DNA from: Acidimicrobiales bacterium | GTDB taxonomy: Bacteria; Actinomycetota; Acidimicrobiia; Acidimicrobiales; SZUA-35 | Assembly: GCA_020628305.1 (NCBI GenBank) | Contig: JAHDFH010000019.1 | Coordinates: 1-32,606, forward strand | DNA length: 32,606 bases | Direction of reading: 5' to 3' | In this document: positions 22,377 to 30,300 of the stretch, one piece after another | Layout of the letters: every line of letters begins with the position of its first letter | Numbering within the stretch: position 1 is the stretch's first letter | Made by a program: the position numbers and the translations under genes | The notes under the pieces: generated by a model | Seen by the model: the letters and a program-made list of their open reading frames with translations, nothing else | The model's database searches: none | What the model was told of the DNA's origin: nothing

Positions 22377-23241
22377 TACTAACAACTCCTAGTGCCGCTG
22401 CCATGTTGTCGATAAGTCGTGTCTCACCAACGGCTGCAGCTATCAATAAACGCACTTCGCCTTCTACTTCATCTATCGGCTCTAAGCTTGTCGGATCAAC
22501 GACAGCAACATAGTCAAGGCTTAGTCGCTCTGCTTGGACCACTCTGGCTGTTATGACTTGTTCGATCTGGACTACGTCAGTCTCTCCAGATTCAATTAAC
22601 TCTTTACCTGTATACAGGGCCTCACTTATAACAGTGGCATCTTGCAACTGTGATTCAGAAAGATAGCTGTTGCGGCTCGATAGAGCCAAACCACTTTCCG
22701 TTCGCACAGTTGGGCAACCCACCACCGTTACGGGCAAAGACAAATCTGCAGCCAGTCGTCTGACTATCGCAAGCTGCTGAAAGTCCTTCTCACCGAAATA
22801 GGCCTTACATTCACCAACTATTGAGAACAGTTTGGTGACAATGGTTGAGACTCCGTCAAAGTGCGTTAGCCGAGAAGCTCCTTCCCAACGCTGAGATAAC
22901 TCGGCTACGCTCACAGTGGTAAGACTCGTTGAGCTGGCCATCTCAGTTGTGTCCGGAGCAAAAACCAGATCCGCCCCTAAAGTGCTTGCCAAGTCGCAGT
23001 CTTGTTGAAAAGTTGATGGATAATCAGATAGATCCTCGCTGGCGCCAAACTGCAGCGGATTCACAAAAATACTGACGACAACGAAGTCACATTCCTTAAC
23101 TGCCGCTGCAATCAACGAACCGTGGCCATTGTGAAGTGCACCCATCGTTGGAACAAAGCCAACACTATGGCCCTGAGCTCGGACCTTGCTTACAGCCAAT
23201 CTGCAGCTATCGATGGAGTGGACTACTTGAATAGACGACAT
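22369..23241 (-). CDS. panC: Pantothenate synthetase
   Basis: 290-aa cytoplasmic ligase that joins pantoate and beta-alanine with ATP to form pantothenate. FVPTMGALHNGHGSLI is the HIGH-type ATP motif, GEKDFQQLAIVRRL and RTESGLALSSRNSYLS are further conserved active-site segments (KMSKS-like position). Normal length. It precedes and overlaps panB and starts 10 bp after the small CxxC protein, so all belong to one minus-strand operon with ltrA at its head. panD is not in the window. Confidence 0.95.
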   Translation of the reverse strand: MSSIQVVHSIDSCRLAVSKVRAQGHSVGFVPTMGALHNGHGSLIAAAVKECDFVVVSIFVNPLQFGASEDLSDYPSTFQQDCDLASTLGADLVFAPDTTEMASSTSLTTVSVAELSQRWEGASRLTHFDGVSTIVTKLFSIVGECKAYFGEKDFQQLAIVRRLAADLSLPVTVVGCPTVRTESGLALSSRNSYLSESQLQDATVISEALYTGKELIESGETDVVQIEQVITARVVQAERLSLDYVAVVDPTSLEPIDEVEGEVRLLIAAAVGETRLIDNMAAALGVVSNG

Positions 23242-23251
23242 CTGAAAACTC

Positions 23252-23416
23252 TTAACGCCGCAGAACCTTAGCTAGCCACTTTGGCATGCTCAGCCCTGAA
23301 GGTTGACATTCACATCTGTCCGATTCTGGCACGTCAGCCATCACCACATCTACGTGTGCCCCACAACCAGCCCAAGAAGCCTTACCACACTTACTGCAGG
23401 AAACTTTTCTGCACAT
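23252..23416 (-). CDS. MCRKV-type CxxC mini-protein, 54 aa
   Basis: Missed by the ORF track. MCRKVSCSKCGKASWAGCG, then AHVDVVMADVPESDRCECQP. Six cysteines in a CxxxxCxxC...C...CxC pattern plus a histidine suggest a small zinc-binding knuckle. I recognise this as a short protein conserved in scattered bacteria and fungi (MCRKVxCxKCGKxTWAGCGxHV), of unknown function. The ATG shares its A with the ltrA stop (TAATG), and panC starts 10 bp after its stop, so it is co-transcribed and translationally coupled with both. The last ~16 residues (SMPKWLAKVLRR) are an extra basic tail. Confidence 0.82.
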   Translation of the reverse strand: MCRKVSCSKCGKASWAGCGAHVDVVMADVPESDRCECQPSGLSMPKWLAKVLRR

Positions 23417-24576
23417 TACGCACCAACTGTAGCTGCTGCGCCGGTCTCGATGCGTCGATGTTCAAATACGAGCGCAACAAACAACACCAAATCAACAAGC
23501 GCCACTAGCCAAACTCCCTTTAACTCAGAACCAGCGAGCACAAGAACGATCAGTGCAGCCACTGCCAAAATTCTCTCTGTAGCAACCACCTTGTAGTACT
23601 GATAGACCGACCCAATAACTCCAATCCAAAACAAGGCAAGCCCAGCAGCAAGCATTACTCTGAACTCGATGTATAGCGGATCATCTGGATGCAACAGGGC
23701 CTCTTCTAGAGCCGCTGCGGAAGCAATGATGCCTGCGATAATGAACGTATGCCAGTAGGTAAAGACGTTTCGAACGAAGCGACTCAAATCGTTGCCTTGC
23801 AGTTCTGACCCTTTATGCTCTAACGCTGGACTGAAACGATCAAAATAGGACCACCAAAGTAGACCGGCAAAGATACCAGCAGCGACTAGGCCCGCCACTG
23901 TTGAAGTTGTAATCTCATCTCCCTCGGATGCTTCGACAAAGGAAAGACCAAGAGCTACGATTACTTCACCCAAGGCAATTATGAAGATCAGGCCGTGCCG
24001 TTCGGCGAAATGACCGATTCTCACTATCCACTCATTTGATCCAGCGGCGATAGTCGAACCGACGATGATGACTAAGGCCAAGGACCAGCAAACAACTCTT
24101 GCAATGTCTTCCAAGATTCCGCCAGCAACCAACAGACCCATAACTGCAAAGTTAGGAGCAGCAAACTGCATGATGGAGCGAAACACTTCCGAGTCTCGAT
24201 CATGCGAAAGCAGGCTTAACACCACAACAAGCACCATTAATATGGCAGCACTACCACCAAAAACTAAGCCAGTATTCTCGAATGCTCCCTCTATCGACGC
24301 CGCTAACGGGACCGTCAACGCTGTACCCACAAGAAACACCAGTCGAACAGGTCTTGAGTTGCCAGACACAGCATTGGCACTCCAAGTGAACCAAGACCAC
24401 ATAAACCAAATCAAGACAAACAGCAGTGCCGCTTCGGCAGCTCCTGTCCACGTTGGATGGTGCACAAGCCAGGAAACCAGCTGCGCAAAAGCAAATACAT
24501 AGGCGAGATCGAAAAACAGTTCAACCGGATCAGCGGTGAAGTCTTCTTCTCTATCGGGAAGAGTTATACCTTTCAT
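23416..24576 (-). CDS. LtrA (low temperature requirement A) family membrane protein
   Basis: 386 aa with about eleven membrane helices. PVELFFDLAYVFAFAQLVSWL is the hallmark opening of LtrA proteins, and ERHGLIFIIALGEVIVALG with its Glu residues and the FRVMLAAGLALFWIG region also match. The family was named from a Listeria mutant that grew poorly in the cold; the molecular role is unknown. The ATG is 7 nt behind TAGATT (leaderless). It heads a tight operon: its stop overlaps the mini-protein start by one base, followed by panC and panB. Confidence 0.9.
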   Translation of the reverse strand: MKGITLPDREEDFTADPVELFFDLAYVFAFAQLVSWLVHHPTWTGAAEAALLFVLIWFMWSWFTWSANAVSGNSRPVRLVFLVGTALTVPLAASIEGAFENTGLVFGGSAAILMVLVVVLSLLSHDRDSEVFRSIMQFAAPNFAVMGLLVAGGILEDIARVVCWSLALVIIVGSTIAAGSNEWIVRIGHFAERHGLIFIIALGEVIVALGLSFVEASEGDEITTSTVAGLVAAGIFAGLLWWSYFDRFSPALEHKGSELQGNDLSRFVRNVFTYWHTFIIAGIIASAAALEEALLHPDDPLYIEFRVMLAAGLALFWIGVIGSVYQYYKVVATERILAVAALIVLVLAGSELKGVWLVALVDLVLFVALVFEHRRIETGAAATVGA

Positions 24577-24600
24577 ATACGCAAATCTACCACCGGGCGC

Positions 24601-24625
24601 GGCAATGGGGACGCGGTAACTTGCC
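24601..24625 (+). repeat. Degenerate REP-like element, copy 5
   Basis: GGCAATGGGGACGCGGTAAC then TTGCC. It shares the ATGGGGACG-GG-TA-TTG core with the other copies, but both arms have changed together (GGCAA/TTGCC instead of GGACA/TGTCC), which keeps the pairing. Unlike the others it lies between divergent genes, in the -35 zone of both. Confidence 0.5.
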
Positions 24626-24628
24626 CGC

Positions 24629-24634
24629 TATAGT
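24629..24634 (+). promoter_or_regulatory. -10 box TATAGT, leaderless promoter
   Basis: TATAGT, 6 nt before the ATG at 24641. Confidence 0.55.
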
Positions 24635-24640
24635 TCGGGC

Positions 24641-25120
24641 ATGGAGCGATGGAAGTGCCCAAAGTGCAAACGGGAGTTCGGCAAAAAGGGCCAAGGACAC
24701 ATCTGCCAGCGAGGCATGACAGTCAGCCAATACTTTAAACAAGCTCGAGAGTTTGAGCGGCCAATCTTCGATGTGGTAAACACACATTTTGAGTCACTCG
24801 GAGATGTCATAGTTGACCCAATAGCGATGGGCATTATGTTCAAGAACGGACCTATGGTTTGCGAGCTTAGAGCAAAAACCAAATGGGTTGCGGTTGGCTT
24901 TAATCTCAATCGTAGATTGTCCAGCGGCAAGCTATCTCGCAAGGTTTCTGACTTTGGTTCCAAATTCTTTCACGTCGTCAATGTTGCCACCCCAGATGAA
25001 GTAGACGAAGACCTACTTGAATGGCTGACCGAGGCCTATCACTTCGCCGGTGGAACCCTAGATCAGATCAATCAACGGGTCGATGCAATGGTGCCTGACG
25101 ATATCGACGACCCGTTTTAA
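24641..25120 (+). CDS. DUF5655 protein with N-terminal zinc knuckle
   Basis: 159 aa. The first ~20 residues, MERWKCPKCKREFGKKGQGH plus IC, form a CxxC...HxC zinc knuckle. The remainder, including YFKQAREFERPIFDVV, MVCELRAKTKWVAVGFNLNR and SKFFHVVNVATPDEVDEDLLEWLTEAY, matches the DUF5655 fold, a small domain often seen with DUF1801-like or nuclease-associated proteins; its function is not known. Cytoplasmic. It is a single gene, divergent from ltrA. Confidence 0.8.
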   Translation: MERWKCPKCKREFGKKGQGHICQRGMTVSQYFKQAREFERPIFDVVNTHFESLGDVIVDPIAMGIMFKNGPMVCELRAKTKWVAVGFNLNRRLSSGKLSRKVSDFGSKFFHVVNVATPDEVDEDLLEWLTEAYHFAGGTLDQINQRVDAMVPDDIDDPF

Positions 25121-25194
25121 TAAATTTTCTCAAAAGATTTCTCCAGTTGTCCAAATACGCCTTGCCTATTCGTTGCTGTAATAACAAATAGAAT

Positions 25195-25208
25195 GAACCT
25201 TAAGGTTC
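25195..25208. promoter_or_regulatory. Perfect 14-bp palindrome before the DGPF/sigma operon
   Basis: GAACCTTAAGGTTC, directly ahead of the AGAGGA ribosome site of the DGPF gene. Likely a dimeric regulator site or a short 5'-UTR hairpin. Confidence 0.45.
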
Positions 25209-25223
25209 TGAGAGGACAAAGCA

Positions 25224-25577
25224 ATGAAATACCTACTACTACTTGCAAGTGACCCTGCCGTGGGTCCTCAAACAGATGAGGAGTTAGCTGCAGAGATGCC
25301 AAAGTGGGCGGCACTAACTGAAGAGATGGCTAAAGCCGGAGTGCTACAGGGAGGGGAAGCTCTTCAACCACCAGCCACTGCTACCACCATTCAAGTTCGC
25401 AATGGGGAACGCGTAATTTCAGACGGCCCGTATGCAGAAACTAAGGAAGTTCTAGGCGGTTTCTATCTTATTGAAACAGATAATCTTGATGAGGCACTCG
25501 AGTGGGCGGCCAAAATACCCTCTGCTATCTACGGATCGGTCGAGGTTCGACCTGTATGGGACATTCCCACCACATAG
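25224..25577 (+). CDS. YCII-related DGPF-domain protein
   Basis: 117 aa. MKYLLLLASDPA opens the ferredoxin-like YCII fold; ISDGPYAETKEVLGGFYLIE carries the DGPF/DGPYxExKE signature. The protein belongs to the group genetically paired with ECF42 sigma factors in actinobacteria, where it is thought to affect or sense for the sigma factor; the mechanism is not settled. Good AGAGGA ribosome site. Its stop is 8 bp before the sigma gene. Confidence 0.9.
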   Translation: MKYLLLLASDPAVGPQTDEELAAEMPKWAALTEEMAKAGVLQGGEALQPPATATTIQVRNGERVISDGPYAETKEVLGGFYLIETDNLDEALEWAAKIPSAIYGSVEVRPVWDIPTT

Positions 25578-25585
25578 GCCAATCA

Positions 25586-26779
25586 ATGGATATTGCTGAA
25601 GTCTTTGCTAATGAATGGCACAAAATCGTTGCTACCGTCAGCAGAGATTTCGGCGATATCGAACTTGCCGAGGACGCCGCCCAAACAGCTTTCTCCAAAG
25701 CACACAGACTTTGGAGAAGTGGGCTACCCAAAAATCCTGGTGCTTGGCTTACCACAACTGCCCGCAACTATGCCATTGATACCGTGCGGCGATCTAAAAA
25801 CTATTCAGACAAACTTGCTCTGATGAGAGACCAACCAGGCCCTGACGAAGCAAATGAGCTTCTTGACCCTCAATTATCGCTGTTACTTACGTGTTGCCAC
25901 CCGGCCCTAAACCTAGAATCCCAAGTAGCACTGACTCTTAGGCTCGTTGGAGGGTTAACGACCGACCAGATTGCGTCCGCCTTCAGGGTTGACTCCCCAA
26001 CAATGGGTAAGCGATTAACAAGAGCTAAAAACAAGATAAAAGCAGCGGGCATTTCTGTCGACTCAGCCACTCACGAAACATTGCTTGAGCGTGTCGAATC
26101 AATCAGAAATGTCATCTACCTAATCTTCAACGAGGGTTATGCGAGCAACTCAACTAACGAACTCATCAGAGGATCCCTTTGCGACGAGGCACTGTGGTTC
26201 GCTCAGCTTCTCTGCCAGCTAGATCCAGGAGTGAACGAGAATTACGGCCTCCAAGCACTTGTTGCCTTTAATGATTCTCGCAGAAACGCACGCACAGACC
26301 GTGAGGGTCTTCCGGTGCTCTTGGAAGATCAAGACAGAACACTGTGGAACCCAGAAAAAATTGGGCAAGGCGAATCGTGCCTGAGACACTTAAACCGTCA
26401 ACAGCCGTTCGGACCCTACAGTTTGCAGTCGCTGATCTCTTATGAGCATGTCGCTGCAATGTCATTCGAAGATACGAATTGGCAGACAATCTACGATCTT
26501 TACACCCTGCTATTGACTATCGAGCCAAATCCCATAATTCAACTAAATCAGTACGTCGCTCTCAGCTATCTCGAAAACACGCTTGGCGTACTAGACAAGG
26601 TTGAGTTACTAGAAACCGAACTCTCTGACTATCTGTATTGGCATACAACGAAAGCTCAACTTTTTGCTAGAGCTGGCCAGGTCGGCAAAGCAGTCGAGTG
26701 CTACCAAAACGCAGTGGCCCTAACCAGCTCAGAGAGTGAGCACCGATGGATCCGGCGACAGATCGACAAAATGACCTAG
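25586..26779 (+). CDS. ECF42-type RNA polymerase sigma factor
   Basis: 397 aa from ATG 25586; the ORF-track start lies inside the DGPF gene. Sigma region 2: VFANEWHKIVATVSRDFGD, AEDAAQTAFSKAH and PGAWLTTTARNYAIDTVRR. Region 4: QVALTLRLVGGLTTDQIASA and PTMGKRLTRAKNKIK. Unlike ordinary ECF factors (about 190 aa) it has a long C-terminal extension (about 165-397) with NVIYLIFNEGY and helical repeat-like segments (AGQVGKAVECYQNAV), as in the ECF42/DUF6596 group, where this part is essential for activity. No anti-sigma gene is adjacent, as usual in this group. It contrasts with the dead ECF gene at 8951. Confidence 0.92.
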   Translation: MDIAEVFANEWHKIVATVSRDFGDIELAEDAAQTAFSKAHRLWRSGLPKNPGAWLTTTARNYAIDTVRRSKNYSDKLALMRDQPGPDEANELLDPQLSLLLTCCHPALNLESQVALTLRLVGGLTTDQIASAFRVDSPTMGKRLTRAKNKIKAAGISVDSATHETLLERVESIRNVIYLIFNEGYASNSTNELIRGSLCDEALWFAQLLCQLDPGVNENYGLQALVAFNDSRRNARTDREGLPVLLEDQDRTLWNPEKIGQGESCLRHLNRQQPFGPYSLQSLISYEHVAAMSFEDTNWQTIYDLYTLLLTIEPNPIIQLNQYVALSYLENTLGVLDKVELLETELSDYLYWHTTKAQLFARAGQVGKAVECYQNAVALTSSESEHRWIRRQIDKMT

Positions 26780-26804
26780 CTAACTGCGCATTCGAACCTA
26801 GCGC

Positions 26805-26834
26805 GGGACAAATTGCCCCGTCCCCAATGTCCCA
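26805..26834 (-). repeat. REP-like palindromic element, copy 4
   Basis: GGGACAAATTGCCCCGTCCC followed by CAATGTCCCA. It differs from copy 2 only in the four bases around TTGC. Between converging genes, 4 bp from the lipoprotein stop codon. Confidence 0.8.
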
Positions 26835-26838
26835 CTCG

Positions 26839-27192
26839 TTATTGCTCGACTAGATCGTCGAATGATTCTTCGACGATCGTTGCTGGTCCGCAGTCTGCGT
26901 AAGCTTGTGCTTGTTCTGTTGTGAACTCAGTTTGTACCGTTGCAAGATCTGACAAGTTTTGAATGCTCGAAGCAAGTCCTTCAGTTTCGAAAAAGTCTGT
27001 ATAGCACTCCGCCAATTCTGGACGCATACCCGCTTCGTCTATAAACAACGTTTCCAAGCTGCTCAAGACTTCGTCTTCCGTTAGCTCAATCGCCTCAGAA
27101 TGTCCGGTAATACCAGACCCACGAAGCTCTTCGTCATCTGAGCTACAACCAGCTATTAGAAGCGCAAGAACCACAAAACCAAGCTTTTTCAT
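26839..27192 (-). CDS. Small secreted lipoprotein, 117 aa
   Basis: MKKLGFVVLALLIAGCSSDD is a lipoprotein signal peptide with lipobox LIAGC; Cys16 would be lipidated and the mature acidic protein anchored outside the membrane. The body (ELTEDEVLSSLETLFIDEAG, AECYTDFFETEGL, TEEQAQAYADC-like) has two or three cysteines spaced for disulfides and a helical look. No family I can name with certainty. The ATG is 6 nt after TAGGGT, so it is leaderless. It converges on the sigma gene. Confidence 0.82.
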   Translation of the reverse strand: MKKLGFVVLALLIAGCSSDDEELRGSGITGHSEAIELTEDEVLSSLETLFIDEAGMRPELAECYTDFFETEGLASSIQNLSDLATVQTEFTTEQAQAYADCGPATIVEESFDDLVEQ

Positions 27193-27330
27193 GGCTCAAC
27201 CCTAGTCGTAGAGGCCCAATAAGGGGTGAATCACCTAAATAACTAGGTCAGAAGGCTTTACATTTCTTGGCCTTTTGCCGATCCAAACCCTTGTGGGTCT
27301 TTTGTCTAACAACCCGCAAGAGCAATAGAA
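27193..27330. other. Divergent intergenic region, 138 bp
   Basis: Separates the lipoprotein from the giant repeat protein. Two short T-tailed hairpins on the plus strand (AAGGC...GCCTTTT near 27253-27275 and ACCCTTGTGGGTCTTTT near 27288-27304) may form an attenuator or terminator upstream of the giant gene. No clear promoter for it. Confidence 0.35.
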
Positions 27331-30300
27331 ATGTCTAGATACACGTATCGAATAATGGAACTACCGATGAGAATTCTCTCTGCGGTTGTTCTACTTGCAA
27401 CAATAATCGTGCCGGTCGGTTCAGCATCTGCTGATGACAACCCGTCAACACAAGACCTCGTGGTTGATTGTGATGTGCGACCAAACGGAACGCCAGTTGG
27501 TCTCGATCAATCAGGTGTGCAGGGTGCAGTACCTGGCGAATGGGTTGACTTCATCCAAGTAGTCGAGTTCGACGAAGGTGATGTATACCAAGACATCCTC
27601 CTGCGACCTGACGGCACAACATACTTTGCTTCTCGTTTAGAACTAACCGCTCTACCTTCAGCTCTTGATGTTGATCTATCTTCGATTGAGTTCCGTATTG
27701 CTCCGGGCTCATCAACTGATCCATTCGCTGACGGTGTTGTACAAACAACTGTTGCCGGAACCGAACCAGATGTAACTGACTGGGTGTTAGACGCAGACGC
27801 ATCTGTTCCGGACACAAAGTACACACTTCTGTTCCCAGGTGACGTAGCAGCAATGACTGCCGGCCAACCAGGGTCTGGTCAGGTTTCTTACACCGTTCCT
27901 GTAGGTGGGGAAAAGTTTGTTCTCTCTTTCCGTGCGCAGATCCCAACCACAGAAGCGTGGGGTTCTGTTCATAAGGGTGCTGAATGTTTTGCATCTGTCT
28001 CTACTGGTGATTCAAACCGTGACTCTTCACGAATTGAATCTGGCGTTTCGGTTTTTGAACCAATCGTCGACATCGACAAATCAACTGCGCTCGCAAACGT
28101 CTACAACTTAGGCAACAACATTGAATACACAATCACAGTTTCTGTTCCAGAAGTTGATCCAGCTAACCCATCGCAAGTAATTGCTCCAGCTAGAGATGTT
28201 ATTGTTACTGACACGATCCCAGCTGGGCTCATTCCCCTTGATGCAAACGGTGACCCTGTACTAGACGGCCAGGTAACTGACGCTGGTGGAGTTTGGAACG
28301 AAGCAACACGAGAAGTCACATACAACGCTGGTGACATTCTTCCAGGTGATGAGGTCCTTATAACTTATGACCTTCGTATGGACCCTGACGCCGGCTTAAT
28401 TCCAACACAGATTCTAACCAACACAGCTTCAGCTGGTTTTAGCTACCTTCCTGCTGGAACCCCTGACAACACAACAGTTACCGACTACGCCACGGATGAT
28501 GCCGATGTAATTGTGGCATCGCTGCCTCCTACAGTTAGCAAAGAAGCGGACATTGAGCGAACCGGTACAGACCTCCCTTATACATACACAGTTACGGTGG
28601 ACATCCCCGAAAATGCTTTGTACGAAAACTTCTCGATCTATGACACACTTCCTGATGGTCTCGAGTTTGTTCAGTACCTAACAGCTGAATGTCTGCCTGC
28701 TGGACCTACTTGTCCTACACCAATTCCAACTCTTACAGAAACAATCTTCCCAGCTGGTGGTACAACAATTGGTTGGTACCCAGACACTATCCCAGCTGAC
28801 CCTAATCCTCGTCAGATTGTGCTCACCTACGAAGCTCAGATTGCCTCAACTTACACCAATGGTGATGAAGTTCTATTCTTCGATGAGTTCACTAACAGCC
28901 TTCAGGTTAAGTGGAACGCTGTTGACCGTCTCGGCGATGTGACACCTAGTACTGCTTCTCAGCCATCTTATGACGGAACAGTCGGTGATGATGATGTTGT
29001 AATCTATGACCGTCCTGTTCTCGACATCGACAAAACTGTTTTAACCACAGACGGCTTTGCCGCCGACGTTGCTCGAGTTGCGTGGGATTATGAGACCGGT
29101 GATATTGCTACCTATACATCTGTAATTACTAACTCTGGTTCTCGTGACGCTACAAACCTTACAGTTACCGACACTCCTGCTGGCCTCGACATTGACGTAA
29201 CAACAGTAACAATAGACGGAGTCCTTTGTGGAGCTGCTTGTTCTTGGGATGGCACTGTACTAACTATTCCAATCGCTGGCCCAATCGCTGCTGGTGGTGG
29301 AACTGCAATAGTCGCATACGACGCAGTCCCAACCCAGAACGGCGATATTGACAACCTTATAGAGATCCCTTCTTACTTTGATGATCTTGGTGTCGGAACC
29401 GAATACCTAGAGAACCCATCTGATGTGGTTCCTTTGAACATTCCAGACCCAGTGTTAACCATTAGCAAGACTCGAGCTGGAGCCACAGACACAATCGCAA
29501 ACACAATCGGAACTACCTATCCGTTTAACATCACCGTCCGTAACACTTCGGCTGTCACTGCGTACTCAGCACAGGTGATTGACACACCGCCAACCGGTAT
29601 CTGTATGGTGGCAAACTCTTTGGCCAATGTTTCAGGAGACTCAACTGTTACTCAGGTAAACGACACAACCTTTGATATTGATGATCCACTCGCTCCTGGC
29701 GAAAGTGTCACATTCGAGGTCACCGTGTTTGTATGTGGACCGCCATCAGTTGACCCTGGAGACTACACCAACACGGTCGACCTAACCTGGGCTGACCTTG
29801 TTGACGGTGTCAACGAAGCTGGTGACGCTTATGCGGCTAGCGACACTGAAACAATCACACTTGTTGGCCCAGAATTTGAGATTGAGAAACTACCTCCAAT
29901 AGATGGTGGGGCGACACTCAACTACACAAATGACGTTAACGAGAACGGCACACTTGAATACTCAACCGCTTCGGGCACCATGGTTTCAACAGAAGTTTCC
30001 TCTGGCGCTTGGACCTTTATCATCAAGAACACATCGCTTGTCCCTATTGGTGGCCTCCAGCTTGATGACCCGCTACCAGACCCTTTCGAATACTTCCCAG
30101 GAGATATTGACACCCAGGCAATCTGGATTGGGCAGGCGCCATCAACCTTTACAGACAACTCGGTTGCTTCTGGAACGACCATCTTAGCTGGACATACAGA
30201 ACAGATTGACTTCACACTCGGGCAGCTAGAACCAGGTGCCGAAGTGAGAATCATTGTTCCTTTTTCTCACAACGGTGAGGACCCATCTGATGGCAATTTG

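Noticed and set aside
27240-27330. Possible riboswitch ahead of the giant surface protein
   Set aside because: Only two short T-tailed hairpins are visible, without conserved core motifs of c-di-GMP or other known classes.
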